A stretch of 46,630 nucleotides of DNA from Micromonospora rosaria (GTDB taxonomy: Bacteria > Actinomycetota > Actinomycetes > Mycobacteriales > Micromonosporaceae), in assembly GCF_001567585.1 (NCBI RefSeq), contig NZ_LRQV01000047.1:1-46630 (forward strand), read 5' to 3'. The number at the start of each line of letters is the position of its first letter. The stretch's first letter is position 1. This document shows, piece by piece, positions 1-7,942 of the stretch. The translations under genes were made by a program, and so were the position numbers. The notes beneath the pieces are model-generated. The model was given only the letters and a program-made list of their open reading frames with translations, searched no databases and was not told the origin of the DNA.

Positions 1-2
1 CG

Positions 3-986
3 GTCACCGAGATGGGCGCGGTCTCGGTGAACCACGCCGTGCTGGCGCGTGGCGGCCTGCGGATCACCGGCACCACCATCTCCCCGGACGGTCGGCTCGG
101 CGCCGGCAAGGGGGTCCGCGCCACCCCGCTCACCGGGACCGACTGGGCCACCGGGCCGGTGGCGGAGCTGTTCGGTCGTCCGCTCGCCGAGGTGGTCGGC
201 GACCAGCTCGCCGCCGACGACCCGCAGGACCCGGACCGGGCGGGAACCGCGCTGGTCGGCGGTGACCTGGTGGTGGTGGGTGCGGTCGGGGACCAGGTGC
301 TGGCCCGTGAGCTGGCCCCCGGCACGGACGCCGGGCCGGACCGCGCGCCGGTGCCGGGCGGGCCGGTGATCCGGCTGGTGCCGGACAACTCCCACCCGAT
401 GCTGTCCCATGTGGCCAACCTGCGGCGGCTCGCCTCCTGGCCGGGTCTGCGGATCCGGGTGGTCGGCCGGCTGGACCCGCACCGCGCCGGCACGGTGCGC
501 GCGCTGGCGGTCGGTCCGGTGCCCGGTGCGCGGACGACGCTGCGGTTGCCCGCCGACTGGCAGGGCCGGGCCGACCTCGGCTACGACGAGATCCAGGGCG
601 GCCACCTCCCGCCGCGTGACCCGGCCGCGATGACCATCCCGGTCCTCGCCGTCGAGGCCGACGCGGTCGCGGAGTCCCCGTTGTGGCGGGTCCGCCGGTT
701 GGTGGAGCTGGCCGTCTCCGGCGGTCGCCGGGCCGTCGCCGAGGCGGCGAGGGGCGGGGAGGCCGGGCCGGCGGGTCCGTTGCGGCGCGCCGGTTTCACC
801 ACCGCCGCCGCGGTGGCCGCCGCGCTCGCCGACGAGTCCGACCGCCGTGGGCGCGACGTGTTCGGCCGGCGCACCGACGCCGACCCGGACCGGTACGCCT
901 GGGCGTGGCTGGCCGTGGCCGCTCATCTCGTCGCCGCCGAACGGGAGCTGATCCGGTCCTCCTGGACCGCCGTACCCGTCGGCTGA
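3..986 (+). CDS. hypothetical protein, probably cut by the window's left edge
   Basis: I do not recognise this protein. The frame is open from the first bases of the window. The first ATG (12) has no ribosome-binding site in the few bases visible before it, so the true start probably lies outside. The visible part has about 324 residues. It is rich in Ala, Arg, Gly and Val, has no signal peptide or clear membrane segment, and has no motif I can name. The C-terminal third, rich in Ala and Glu, looks helical. The coding call rests on the length of the open frame and its third-position GC. No partner gene is visible on this side. The following gene is on the same strand 170 bases away but has its own putative iron box, so the two are probably separate transcription units. 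Confidence 0.6.
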   Translation, partial: VTEMGAVSVNHAVLARGGLRITGTTISPDGRLGAGKGVRATPLTGTDWATGPVAELFGRPLAEVVGDQLAADDPQDPDRAGTALVGGDLVVVGAVGDQVLARELAPGTDAGPDRAPVPGGPVIRLVPDNSHPMLSHVANLRRLASWPGLRIRVVGRLDPHRAGTVRALAVGPVPGARTTLRLPADWQGRADLGYDEIQGGHLPPRDPAAMTIPVLAVEADAVAESPLWRVRRLVELAVSGGRRAVAEAARGGEAGPAGPLRRAGFTTAAAVAAALADESDRRGRDVFGRRTDADPDRYAWAWLAVAAHLVAAERELIRSSWTAVPVG

Positions 987-1045
987 CCGGCCCACCGGCC
1001 GGGGCGACCAGGCCCCGGCCCGGTGGCCGGCCCCGCACGGGGGGA

Positions 1046-1060
1046 AGGTAAGGCTTACCT
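1046..1060. promoter_or_regulatory. DtxR/IdeR-type iron box
   Basis: AGGTAAG-G-CTTACCT is a perfect 7-1-7 inverted repeat. Extended to 19 positions (1044-1062) it matches the DtxR/IdeR consensus (TTAGGTTAGGCTAACCTAA) at 14 positions. It lies about 100 bases before the DUF1540 gene, so iron-dependent repression of that gene is the natural inference. The regulator itself is not in the window. Confidence 0.7.
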
Positions 1061-1088
1061 GACCGAATCGTGGATTATTGCGGCTATT

Positions 1089-1102
1089 GGGGAAGATTCC
1101 CC
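1089..1102. repeat. inverted repeat in the DUF1540 leader
   Basis: GGGGAA-GA-TTCCCC is a perfect 6-bp inverted repeat with a 2-base centre, between the iron box and the DUF1540 start. The loop is too short for a stable hairpin, so it may be a protein-binding site. The function is unknown. Confidence 0.35.
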
Positions 1103-1156
1103 GGGCGCGGTGGGGGTACTCGGAAGCTCACACGGATCGCCAGGGAGGTATGCGAC

Positions 1157-1447
1157 ATGACGGACATGTTGGAGATGCCGCGGGTGCACGAGTGCACGGT
1201 GACCGACTGCGGGTACAACCACGACGGGTGTCACGCGTTCGCCATCACGATCGACGACCAGAACGCGAACTGCGCCACCTTCATCGACACGTCGGTCAAG
1301 GGCGGGTTGGACAAGGTGATCGCCCAGGTGGGGGCGTGTCAGCGGGCCGACTGCCGGCACAACGCCGAGCTGGAGTGCCACGCGCCGTCGATCCGGGTCG
1401 GCCCCGGCCGCGACTCCGCCGACTGCCAGACGTACGAGCCGAGCTGA
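1157..1447 (+). CDS. small cysteine-rich protein with two DUF1540 motifs
   Basis: This 96-residue protein has two tandem DUF1540-type motifs. The first is roughly residues 12-41 (CTVTDCGYN...C...NCATF). The second is roughly residues 58-93 (CQRADCRHN...C...DCQTY). Each carries four cysteines spaced as in that family, suggesting metal binding. There is no signal peptide, so a cytoplasmic location is expected. The start at 1157 is chosen because GGGAGG lies 9 bases before it and the domain begins soon after; an in-frame upstream start at 1070 has no comparable site. The preceding iron box suggests iron-dependent control. A perfect hairpin follows the stop. The biochemical role of DUF1540 is not established to my knowledge. 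Confidence 0.85.
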   Translation: MTDMLEMPRVHECTVTDCGYNHDGCHAFAITIDDQNANCATFIDTSVKGGLDKVIAQVGACQRADCRHNAELECHAPSIRVGPGRDSADCQTYEPS

Positions 1448-1455
1448 GCGTCGAC

Positions 1456-1485
1456 GGTCCCGGGGCGGTCGTCCGCCCCGGGACC
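1456..1485. terminator. bidirectional hairpin terminator
   Basis: This is a 13-bp perfect stem (GGTCCCGGGGCGG with its complement) closed by a TCGT loop. It sits in the 51-base gap between two convergent genes and can serve both strands. There is no U-tract, as is common in high-GC actinomycetes. Confidence 0.75.
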
Positions 1486-1498
1486 CGGTGGCGCCGGG

Positions 1499-2257
1499 TC
1501 AGCCGACCCGGCGCATGACGTACAGGTGGGTGGCCTGGCCGGGGGTGAACTGCCGGTCACCCAGGTTGCGGATCAGCAGGGTCTCCAGCCCCGCGCCCCG
1601 GGCCAGCTCCTCCAGCGTGAACGGGTCCACCGTGTAGTGCACGTGGTGCTGGTGCCAGAGCGGCTCGTCCGACCGGTACAGGGTGAGGAAGGTCCGGCTG
1701 CGGGAGAACGGCTCCTCGAACGCGTGCCGCCGCCGGTGCAGGCGCAGGCCGTCGCCGAGGTCCGTCTCGCTCGCGCCGACGTCGGCGTCGGTCCGCAGGA
1801 ACCGGCGCGAGCAGTAGTCGAACAGCAGGTGACCGCCGGGGCGCAGCGCGTCGGCGACCCGGGCCAGGCAGTCCGCCAACCGGTCCGGCGGCAGGTAGTT
1901 GAGGCTGTCGAAGCCGGAGACGACCGCGTCGAAGGGCTCGTCGACGGTGAAGTCCGCCATGTCGGCGACGATCCGCCGCTCGGCCGGGACGCCACCCCGG
2001 GCCAGCATCTCCGCCGACCGGTCCAGCGAGGTCACCTCCGCCCCGGGCACCAGCTCGGTGAGCACGCCCGTGCCGATGCCGGTGCCCGCGCCCAGGTCCA
2101 GCACGCGCGGGCTGCTGGGGGCCAGCGTGGCCAGCTCCGCGCCGACACCGAGCCGCCAGACGGCGCGGGCGGCGGCGCCGGCGTACCGCTCGTAGACCTC
2201 GGCGAGGTCGTCGTAACCCGCCCCGCGCCGGGTGCGGACGGTCTGCGGCGCGCTCAC
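1499..2257 (-). CDS. class I SAM-dependent methyltransferase
   Basis: This 252-residue protein has a Rossmann methyltransferase fold. The SAM-binding motif I (VLDLGAGTGIGTG) lies near residue 50, followed by the acidic end of strand 2 (TSLDRS) and a motif IV region around FDAVVSGFDSLNYL. It ends at the expected length for a single-domain enzyme. The GTG start overlaps the stop of the upstream gene as GTGA, so the two are translationally coupled. It is the last gene of the minus-strand peptide cassette, so the 78-residue peptide or a product derived from it is a candidate substrate. That link is inferred from position only; a small-molecule substrate is equally possible. Confidence 0.85.
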   Translation of the reverse strand: MSAPQTVRTRRGAGYDDLAEVYERYAGAAARAVWRLGVGAELATLAPSSPRVLDLGAGTGIGTGVLTELVPGAEVTSLDRSAEMLARGGVPAERRIVADMADFTVDEPFDAVVSGFDSLNYLPPDRLADCLARVADALRPGGHLLFDYCSRRFLRTDADVGASETDLGDGLRLHRRRHAFEEPFSRSRTFLTLYRSDEPLWHQHHVHYTVDPFTLEELARGAGLETLLIRNLGDRQFTPGQATHLYVMRRVG

Positions 2258-2847
2258 CGGGCCTGCTCCGTCAGCGGGACGAACGACGAGATCAGCACGT
2301 ACGTGGGCTCCTCCTGGAGCTCGTCGTAGCCGGCGTGCTCGATCAGCGCGAACTGGAACCCGGCGGGCGGGGCGTCGCCGCGCTGCCGCTCGCGCACCAC
2401 CGCCCCGGTGAAGTCCCGCAGGACGGTGTACGCCGGGTGCGCCTCCACCACCTCGGCGGTGACGGTACCCCGCTCGGCGAGCTTGCGGCCGACTACGAGC
2501 AGCTCCGCGGCCACGTCGAACAGGGCCTTGGACCGACGTCGGGTGGGGAACCAGACCGTGTGCGCCCAGGTCCGGTGGACCGGCTCCATCACGAACCGCC
2601 ACGGCGACACCGTGCCGTCGTGCTCCTCCACCCGGTAGATCAGCCCGTAGTCGAAACAGGCCGGGTGGGGGGCGAAGAAGCGCCAGTTGGGCAGGAAGAT
2701 GCCGTTGCGGTCGAGCCGGCGGACCCGGTTGAACATCTCCGACGGGTGGGCCGCCGCGACGCTGGCCCAGAACCAACCGGCGAAGGCGCCGGCCGCCAGG
2801 ACGGTCACCAGGCCCCGCCGGGCCGGTGCGGTGTGCTCTCCGGTCAT
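2254..2847 (-). CDS. membrane-anchored SdpA/DUF5819-like protein
   Basis: This protein of about 197 residues has one N-terminal membrane segment (roughly residues 12-32) and then a globular domain probably outside the membrane. The motif PNWRFFAPHP, followed by an aromatic and charged stretch, resembles the GW.FF...P signature of SdpA and DUF5819 proteins. These families are known as small partners of HTTM membrane proteins. It lies 22 bases after the HTTM-hydrolase gene and overlaps the methyltransferase by GTGA, so the three are one operon. The start at 2847 is preferred because AAAGAG sits 9 bases upstream; an ATG at 2856 would abut that site. The family assignment is by eye and is the least certain part. 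Confidence 0.65.
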   Translation of the reverse strand: MTGEHTAPARRGLVTVLAAGAFAGWFWASVAAAHPSEMFNRVRRLDRNGIFLPNWRFFAPHPACFDYGLIYRVEEHDGTVSPWRFVMEPVHRTWAHTVWFPTRRRSKALFDVAAELLVVGRKLAERGTVTAEVVEAHPAYTVLRDFTGAVVRERQRGDAPPAGFQFALIEHAGYDELQEEPTYVLISSFVPLTEQAR

Positions 2848-2869
2848 CTGTCTCATCTCTTTCTGCGCC

Positions 2870-4822
2870 TCAGGCGGTGCGGATCGGCGGGCGGGGCGCG
2901 GTGACGAGCCGGGGGCCGCTGTCCGTCGGCTCCCCGGCCGCCACCGGCTCCCCGTCCGGCGTGGCCCGGCCCGGCCGGGCCGCCACCGCCGCGTCGACGA
3001 AGGCGGCGACGAGGTCCACCGCGCGGGCGGCGCCCTCCGCCGTCACGACGACGGAGTCGTGGCTGGTGTCGGCCACCACGTGCCGGTGCGACCAGGTCGC
3101 CGCCTGCGCCATCTCGTCGTGCAGACGGACCTGCACCGGGTCGAGCGTGGCGGTGCGCTCGGCGGTCAGCACCACCGCCGGTACGTCGATCGGGCGCAGG
3201 CGTGCGTCCGGGTGGCCGAAGAACGTCCGGACCGCCCGCCACTCCCGCCGGGCGGCGGCCCACATGCCCGGGTCGGCGTACTGGGCGTGGACCAGGTCCC
3301 GGACGTCGGCGGGCAGGTCGTCGACGAACTCCGGGCGCTCGGTCAGCACGCCGAGGCCGAGGCGCAGCGAGACCGCCACCTCGTCGAAGTGCCGGTCGTG
3401 GAAGAGCGCCCCGGAGTACTGCGCCGCCGACTGGAGCAGCTCGTCCGGGTGCGTGGCGTCGAGCAGCGCGACGCCACGCACCCGGTCCCCGAGGCGGTCG
3501 GTCAGGCGGGGCACCGCCCGCCAGGCCAGGTACCCGCCGAGCGAGTGCCCGAGCACCACCACCGGGCGGTCGCCGGCCTGGTCGGCGACCAGGTCGGTCA
3601 GGTCGCGCAGGGCCACGTCCAGGTGGTACTCGCCGGGCCAGCGGTACCGGCTGCTGCCGTAACCGGCCCGCTGGTAGGACAGCACCGCGAACCGTTCGCC
3701 GAGCCCCCGCTCCAGCCACACGTTCTGCTCGATCGTCGCGGCGAGACCGCCCTCGACGACGACCAGCGGGGCGCCCGGCGTGGTCCGGCCCGACCGGTGG
3801 AAGGTCAGCTCGTTGCCGGTGCTGGTGGTCAGCCGCTGCTCGCCCGGCCGGCCGGCGGTCACCAGCGCCCGCCGCCGCCGGTGCGCCCGGTACGCGCCGG
3901 CCGCCGCCGCCACCCCACCGGCGGCGAGCACCAGCGGGAAGAGGTCGTCGCGGCGTTCCGGCCCGCTGGCGGTGACCGCCCGCCGGGGGCCGGCCGTGTA
4001 CAGCACCGACGGGTGCAGCGCCAGGAAGGCCGGCACGAACCGGTGCAGCCCCATCAGCCGCGCGTTGACCACGTGGAAGGCGGCGGCGGACCCGACGAAC
4101 AGCGGCGCGGCCCGGCCCCGGCCCAGGTACGCCAGCGGGAACAGGCACTCCAGGGCGAGGACCGCCGCGCCGAGCACCCGCGCGGTGCGGGGGTACCGCC
4201 GCACCAGCCGGTACGCCTGCCGGTCGCCGTAGGTGTACGTGCGCAGCACCCCGGGCAGCGCCTCGCCGTTGCGCCACTGCGGGCCCAGCAGCTTGGCCCA
4301 GCCGGAGACCGCGTACGACAGGGTGCCCTGGGCGGCCACGTACCACAGCGCCGTGTCGACCAGCGCCGGTCGGTCCGGCACCGCGCGGGCCAGCGCGGCG
4401 GCGCTCTGCGCGACGAAGGTCGCCTGGTCGCTGCCGTCGCTGCCGTACGACTCGTGCGGGTAGAGCAGGGCGCTGGTGACGGCCAGCGTGGAGCCGGCGG
4501 CGAACCGGGTCCGGCGGCCGGTCGGGGCCAGCAGCAGCAGCGCGGCGCCGACCCGGAGCACGTGCAGGCCGGTGACGACCCGCCGGTCGGCGACCGCGCC
4601 GACGATCCGCCGGGCCACGCCCGAGCGGAAGGTGAACCGGGTGGCCTGGAGGGTGGCCCACTCGTTGGCCCGGCCGGGCAGTTCGCTGCGCGGCTCCATC
4701 AGGTACTCGACGCTGGAGAGAAGCTGTCCCACCGCGGCGATCCGCTCGGTGGTGAGCAGGGTCTGCTCACGGGTCGGACGGATCGTGGGCAGGCGGCGCA
4801 GCGCCCGCGCGACAAGTCCCAT
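2870..4822 (-). CDS. HTTM membrane domain fused to an alpha/beta-hydrolase
   Basis: This is a 650-residue fusion. Residues about 80-310 are a multi-pass membrane domain carrying the HTTM signature YAVSGWAKLLGPQWRNGEAL (about 170-189); the family includes SdpB and is related to vitamin-K-dependent carboxylases. Residues about 335-620 form an alpha/beta-hydrolase with nucleophile elbow GHSLGG (Ser427), an acidic candidate in ALLDATHPD, and a late His in TSHDS (His588). HTTM proteins are normally separate, so the fusion is unusual. The start has GGGAG about 8 bases upstream. A strong hairpin separates it from the peptide gene upstream. A peptide-processing, transport or lipid-modifying role in the membrane is plausible but unproven. 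Confidence 0.8.
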   Translation of the reverse strand: MGLVARALRRLPTIRPTREQTLLTTERIAAVGQLLSSVEYLMEPRSELPGRANEWATLQATRFTFRSGVARRIVGAVADRRVVTGLHVLRVGAALLLLAPTGRRTRFAAGSTLAVTSALLYPHESYGSDGSDQATFVAQSAAALARAVPDRPALVDTALWYVAAQGTLSYAVSGWAKLLGPQWRNGEALPGVLRTYTYGDRQAYRLVRRYPRTARVLGAAVLALECLFPLAYLGRGRAAPLFVGSAAAFHVVNARLMGLHRFVPAFLALHPSVLYTAGPRRAVTASGPERRDDLFPLVLAAGGVAAAAGAYRAHRRRRALVTAGRPGEQRLTTSTGNELTFHRSGRTTPGAPLVVVEGGLAATIEQNVWLERGLGERFAVLSYQRAGYGSSRYRWPGEYHLDVALRDLTDLVADQAGDRPVVVLGHSLGGYLAWRAVPRLTDRLGDRVRGVALLDATHPDELLQSAAQYSGALFHDRHFDEVAVSLRLGLGVLTERPEFVDDLPADVRDLVHAQYADPGMWAAARREWRAVRTFFGHPDARLRPIDVPAVVLTAERTATLDPVQVRLHDEMAQAATWSHRHVVADTSHDSVVVTAEGAARAVDLVAAFVDAAVAARPGRATPDGEPVAAGEPTDSGPRLVTAPRPPIRTA

Positions 4823-4873
4823 GCGACGGCTCCCAGGTGCGGCGGCCGGTGTCCGGCCGGGGGGCGGAGAGGG

Positions 4874-4906
4874 CCCGGGCCCGCCCGGTCGATGGGCGGG
4901 CCCGGG
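4874..4906. terminator. hairpin between the peptide gene and the HTTM-hydrolase gene
   Basis: A 13-bp perfect stem (CCCGGGCCCGCCC and complement) with a 7-base loop lies 35 bases after the peptide stop on the minus strand. Such a structure could act as a partial terminator, giving more transcript for the small peptide than for the downstream enzymes. Attenuation is inferred; the hairpin is directly visible. Confidence 0.6.
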
Positions 4907-4940
4907 TGTGCGGCGACCGGGTGGTCACCGCACCGGCCGG

Positions 4941-5177
4941 TCAGGCCAGGTTGCTGGGGTCGGTGGCGTTCGGGTCGGGCTGCCGTACGCCGGTGACCTG
5001 CGCGACGACCTGGGTGGCCACGTTGACCGTCCCGGTGACGATCGCGGGCGTGACGATGGTCGGCAGCAGCATGACGGGGGACCCGTCCTTGCGGCCCAGC
5101 CACGTCGACCGCTCCGCCCGCACGGGCACGGTCTTCAGGTACCTGCTGGAGTTGACGCTGGCCAGAGGATCGGACAT
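4941..5177 (-). CDS. 78-residue peptide, candidate precursor
   Basis: I do not recognise this small protein. A strong GAGGAGG site sits 5 bases before the ATG, which supports real translation. Residues 1-33 are polar and charged (MSDPLASVNSSRYLKTVPVR, then a Trp at 26). Residues 35-64 form a hydrophobic Val/Thr/Ile/Pro-rich stretch. The tail is polar with several Asp-Pro and Asn residues. There is no cysteine and no N-terminal signal peptide. Its size, position between a regulator and membrane and modifying proteins, and the following hairpin all fit a precursor or toxin peptide. A structural membrane peptide is an alternative. The function is inferred from context. Confidence 0.65.
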   Translation of the reverse strand: MSDPLASVNSSRYLKTVPVRAERSTWLGRKDGSPVMLLPTIVTPAIVTGTVNVATQVVAQVTGVRQPDPNATDPSNLA

Positions 5178-5234
5178 GGAGCCTCCTCGCTGTCGGTGCC
5201 GCCGGCGCCCGGGTGGCCCGGTCAGCCGGTGCCG

Positions 5235-5280
5235 AGTATCTCGGCGGGGGATAACGCCAGCGGTGACGGTCGTTAACGGC
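5235..5280 (-). promoter_or_regulatory. CGTTA-type repeats and -10 element before the peptide gene
   Basis: On the minus strand the heptamers GCCGTTA (5280-5274), ACCGTCA (5270-5264) and GGCGTTA (5258-5252) follow each other at 10 and 12 bases, 22 bases end to end. A possible -10 (GATACT, 5240-5235) comes 11 bases later. SARP regulators bind direct heptamer repeats spaced by about one helical turn just before a -10. The first repeat overlaps the stop codon of the SARP gene. Binding is inferred. Confidence 0.5.
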
Positions 5281-7387
5281 TCCACCGGCTCTGGCTGCTC
5301 CCCGGCTCGGCACGGGCCGGTCCGGTGTGCTGCGGCCCGGGTGGGCCCTCGGCGTCGGCGGCGACGTCGCGGACCAGCCGCAGCGGCTCGGCCGGGGCCA
5401 GCGGCGGGACCGGGATGACGATGGCGTTGTGCAGGCCGGCCCCCCAGTCCGGCCGGCGGCGCGACAGCGGCTCGCGGGCGGTCACCACGGTCAGCAGCGG
5501 TAGCGCGGCGGGCGTCGCCGTGACGGCGGTGACCGCGTCGAGCACCTCGTTCGGCGCGTCGTGCAGGTCGTCGAGGACGATCACCACCGTGGCCCCGCCG
5601 AGCAGGTCCCGGACCACCTGCCGCCAGCCGGCCGCCGGCGCCGCGCCGTGCGGTGTGACGGTCCGCAGGGCCGCCACGACGTGCCGCAGGCCCTGCCGTA
5701 CCGCCGGGCCGCCCCGTCGTCCGGGCGGTGCCGGTGCGGCGTCGGGGCCGGGCGGCCCCGGCAGCCGTTCCAGCCGTACCGGGGGGTCGCCGCCGTCGGC
5801 CACCCGGGCGACGTACCCGGTGAGGGCGGGCAGCCGCGCCAGGGCGGCGGCGACCGTCGCCAGGGCGAGCCGGGTCTTGCCGGTCCCGGCCGGGCCGACC
5901 AGGGTGACCAGGTGCGGCCGGCGGGACGTGGGCACGCGGTCCAGGATCGCCGCGAGCAGGGCGAGTTCGGCCTGCCGGCCGACGAGGGGGCGGGCCCGGC
6001 GCCGGTGCGGGTCGTGGGGCAGCAGCCGCGCCGCCCGGGCGGTCCAGGCCCGGTCCGCCGCCGTCTGGTCGGGACCGTCCACCCCGGCGGTGTCCGGCAG
6101 GTACCGGATCAGCCGTCGGCTCGCCCGTCGGGTGGTGTCGTCCACCCGGACCATGCCGTCGGGCGTGGCCGCGAGCAGGTCCATGCCGGCATCGATGACC
6201 TGGCCGACCAGCCGGGGACGGGTCGGCTCGGGCGCGGGTGCCTCCCGGACCAGGACCGGGCCGGTGACCACCGCGGCGGCGAAACCGGGGCGGCCGGCCA
6301 CCGCGGCGCGCACCGCCAGCGCGGCGTACACCGCGAATCCGGCGGTGTCGCCGCGACCGGAGACCAGGCCGAAGGAGGCCACCACCGTCGACCCCAGCAC
6401 GTACTCGATCCGCCCGCCCAGGTTGCGCAGGTTCGCGTGCACGACCGGCAGCGTGTGCGCCGGCCGGGCCTCGTCGCCGGTCGGCATCCGCAGGCACAGC
6501 AGGGTCACCCGGCGCAGCCGACCGGACGGCCCGGCCGGCCGGACGGGGGACACCGTGACGGGGCCGCCGACCGGGCCGGCTGCGCCGGGCGGCGGCCCGT
6601 CGTCGACGCGCGGCGGCAGGTCCGCGCGCTGCTCCAGGATCGACCGGTACAGCTCGTCGAGCTCCAGGGTGGACTCCCGGCCGGTGTGCCGGACCAGCGC
6701 GGTGCGGGCGTCGTGGTACGCGGTGATCGCGTGCGCCTGCTGGTTGGCCCGGTACAGCGCCGTCATGTGCTGGCGGTACAGCCGTTCCCGCCCGGGGTGG
6801 GCGCGGACCAGCCCCGCCAGTTCGGCGACGAGCGCGCGGTGCCGGCCGAGGGCGAGGTCCGCGTCGATACGCTCCTCGATGGTGCGCAGCCGCAGCTCCT
6901 CCAGCTCGGCGACCTCCGGCCAGTCGGCGTAGCTGTCGAGCAGGTCCGCCAGGGCCGGGCCCCGCCACAGCCGGGAGGCCGCGGCCAGCAGCGTCGCCGC
7001 CTCCGGCGCCTCACCCGCGCCGAGCTTGAGTTGGGCCCGGGGCAGCAGCCGGCGCAGCGCCGCCACGTCCACCGTGTCCCGGTCGGCCTGGAGGCGGTAG
7101 CCCTGGTCGACCGTGGCCAGCCGGACCGGACCACCGGCGGGCAGGAGCTTGCGGAGCGCGGAGACGCAGTTGCGCAGCGCCGCCAGGGCGGTGGGCGGGT
7201 GCTCCGGGCCCCAGATCCGCTCCAGCAGGACGCCGAGGGCCAGCGGCCGGCCGGCGTGCAGCGCGAGGAGCGCGAGCAGGGCGCGCCGCCGACGACCGGG
7301 CAACTCCACCGGTGTGCCGTGGACGCGGACCTCGACCGGGCCGAGCAGCCGCAGTTCCACGGTGGGAGGTCGTGCCGGCATGGCCAT
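5273..7387 (-). CDS. SARP-family regulator with pseudo-cyclase and AAA ATPase regions
   Basis: This is a 704-residue regulator. Residues 10-100 are an OmpR-like winged helix. Residues 105-255 are a bacterial transcriptional activation domain. Residues about 292-425 look like a class III nucleotide-cyclase fold that has lost its metal-binding Asp residues. From about 465 there is an NTPase region with Walker A GPAGTGKT (498-505) and Walker B VVIVLDDL (601-608). It stops soon after the NTPase, with none of the long TPR tail of large SARPs. The start is 7387, or 7381 where AGAAGG is better spaced. It is the first gene of the minus-strand peptide cassette and probably activates it. Confidence 0.85.
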   Translation of the reverse strand: MAMPARPPTVELRLLGPVEVRVHGTPVELPGRRRRALLALLALHAGRPLALGVLLERIWGPEHPPTALAALRNCVSALRKLLPAGGPVRLATVDQGYRLQADRDTVDVAALRRLLPRAQLKLGAGEAPEAATLLAAASRLWRGPALADLLDSYADWPEVAELEELRLRTIEERIDADLALGRHRALVAELAGLVRAHPGRERLYRQHMTALYRANQQAHAITAYHDARTALVRHTGRESTLELDELYRSILEQRADLPPRVDDGPPPGAAGPVGGPVTVSPVRPAGPSGRLRRVTLLCLRMPTGDEARPAHTLPVVHANLRNLGGRIEYVLGSTVVASFGLVSGRGDTAGFAVYAALAVRAAVAGRPGFAAAVVTGPVLVREAPAPEPTRPRLVGQVIDAGMDLLAATPDGMVRVDDTTRRASRRLIRYLPDTAGVDGPDQTAADRAWTARAARLLPHDPHRRRARPLVGRQAELALLAAILDRVPTSRRPHLVTLVGPAGTGKTRLALATVAAALARLPALTGYVARVADGGDPPVRLERLPGPPGPDAAPAPPGRRGGPAVRQGLRHVVAALRTVTPHGAAPAAGWRQVVRDLLGGATVVIVLDDLHDAPNEVLDAVTAVTATPAALPLLTVVTAREPLSRRRPDWGAGLHNAIVIPVPPLAPAEPLRLVRDVAADAEGPPGPQHTGPARAEPGSSQSRWSR

Positions 7388-7942
7388 CCTTCTGTCCCCC
7401 TCCAGTCATCCGCGACGCCGCCCGCTGTTCGACCCGGTGTGGCGGGCCGGTGAGCGGGTCGGGCGGGTCGGTACGGACGGCGGGTGGGAGGTGGGTGTGA
7501 CGGGCGACGTCGACCGTCCGACGCGGGCCCGTCGGTGGGGAGGGTGCGGCAGGTCCGTCGTCCGCTCCCGGGCGGTGGGCCGGGCCGGGCGGAGACCGGT
7601 GCCGCAGCGGGCCGCCGACGGCCGGGCGCGGTCGGGAACGGTGCGTGGCCGACACCCCTCGTCGCGTTGCCCACGAGCCCCCCGGACAGCCGTCAGCGCC
7701 CCCGTGATACCCCTTGGCGCATCCTTGCCCGGGTAGCTAACACCGGCTCACTTAACGGCTAACGTCGGCTCTGCCGCCCGGCCGTCGGGCCGGCCCCGCC
7801 GACCATCGCGGGCGCGCGACCCTTCCACAGTGCGACCGGGGCGTGACAGGCTGTCCACCGGGATGCGTCGATCGGGCGTCGGAACCGGGGCGGTACGGGA
7901 CGTACCGCCGGGCCGGTCCGCAGCCGCGAGGGGGAGTCCGAG
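7388..7942. other. 555-base gap between divergent SARP genes
   Basis: This gap holds the divergent promoters of two SARP genes. Apart from the TAAC repeats at 7738-7766, I see no gene I trust. Open frames across it have poor starts and no family resemblance. Confidence 0.5.
7738..7766 (-). promoter_or_regulatory. second cluster of CGTTA-type heptamers
   Basis: On the minus strand GACGTTA (7766-7760), GCCGTTA (7759-7753) and GGTGTTA (7744-7738) occur in 29 bases. The outer two are 22 bases apart, as in the cluster before the peptide gene, and GCCGTTA is identical in both. They may be autoregulatory sites for one or both SARP proteins. No clear -10 was fixed. Confidence 0.4.

Noticed and set aside
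2687..4996. A 769-codon open frame on the plus strand
   Set aside because: It is antisense to the HTTM-hydrolase, which has clear motifs and a ribosome-binding site. Its composition is Arg/Pro/Gly-rich shadow sequence.
7484..7762. A 92-codon frame between the SARP genes
   Set aside because: It has no family resemblance, has shadow-like composition and would occupy a divergent promoter region.
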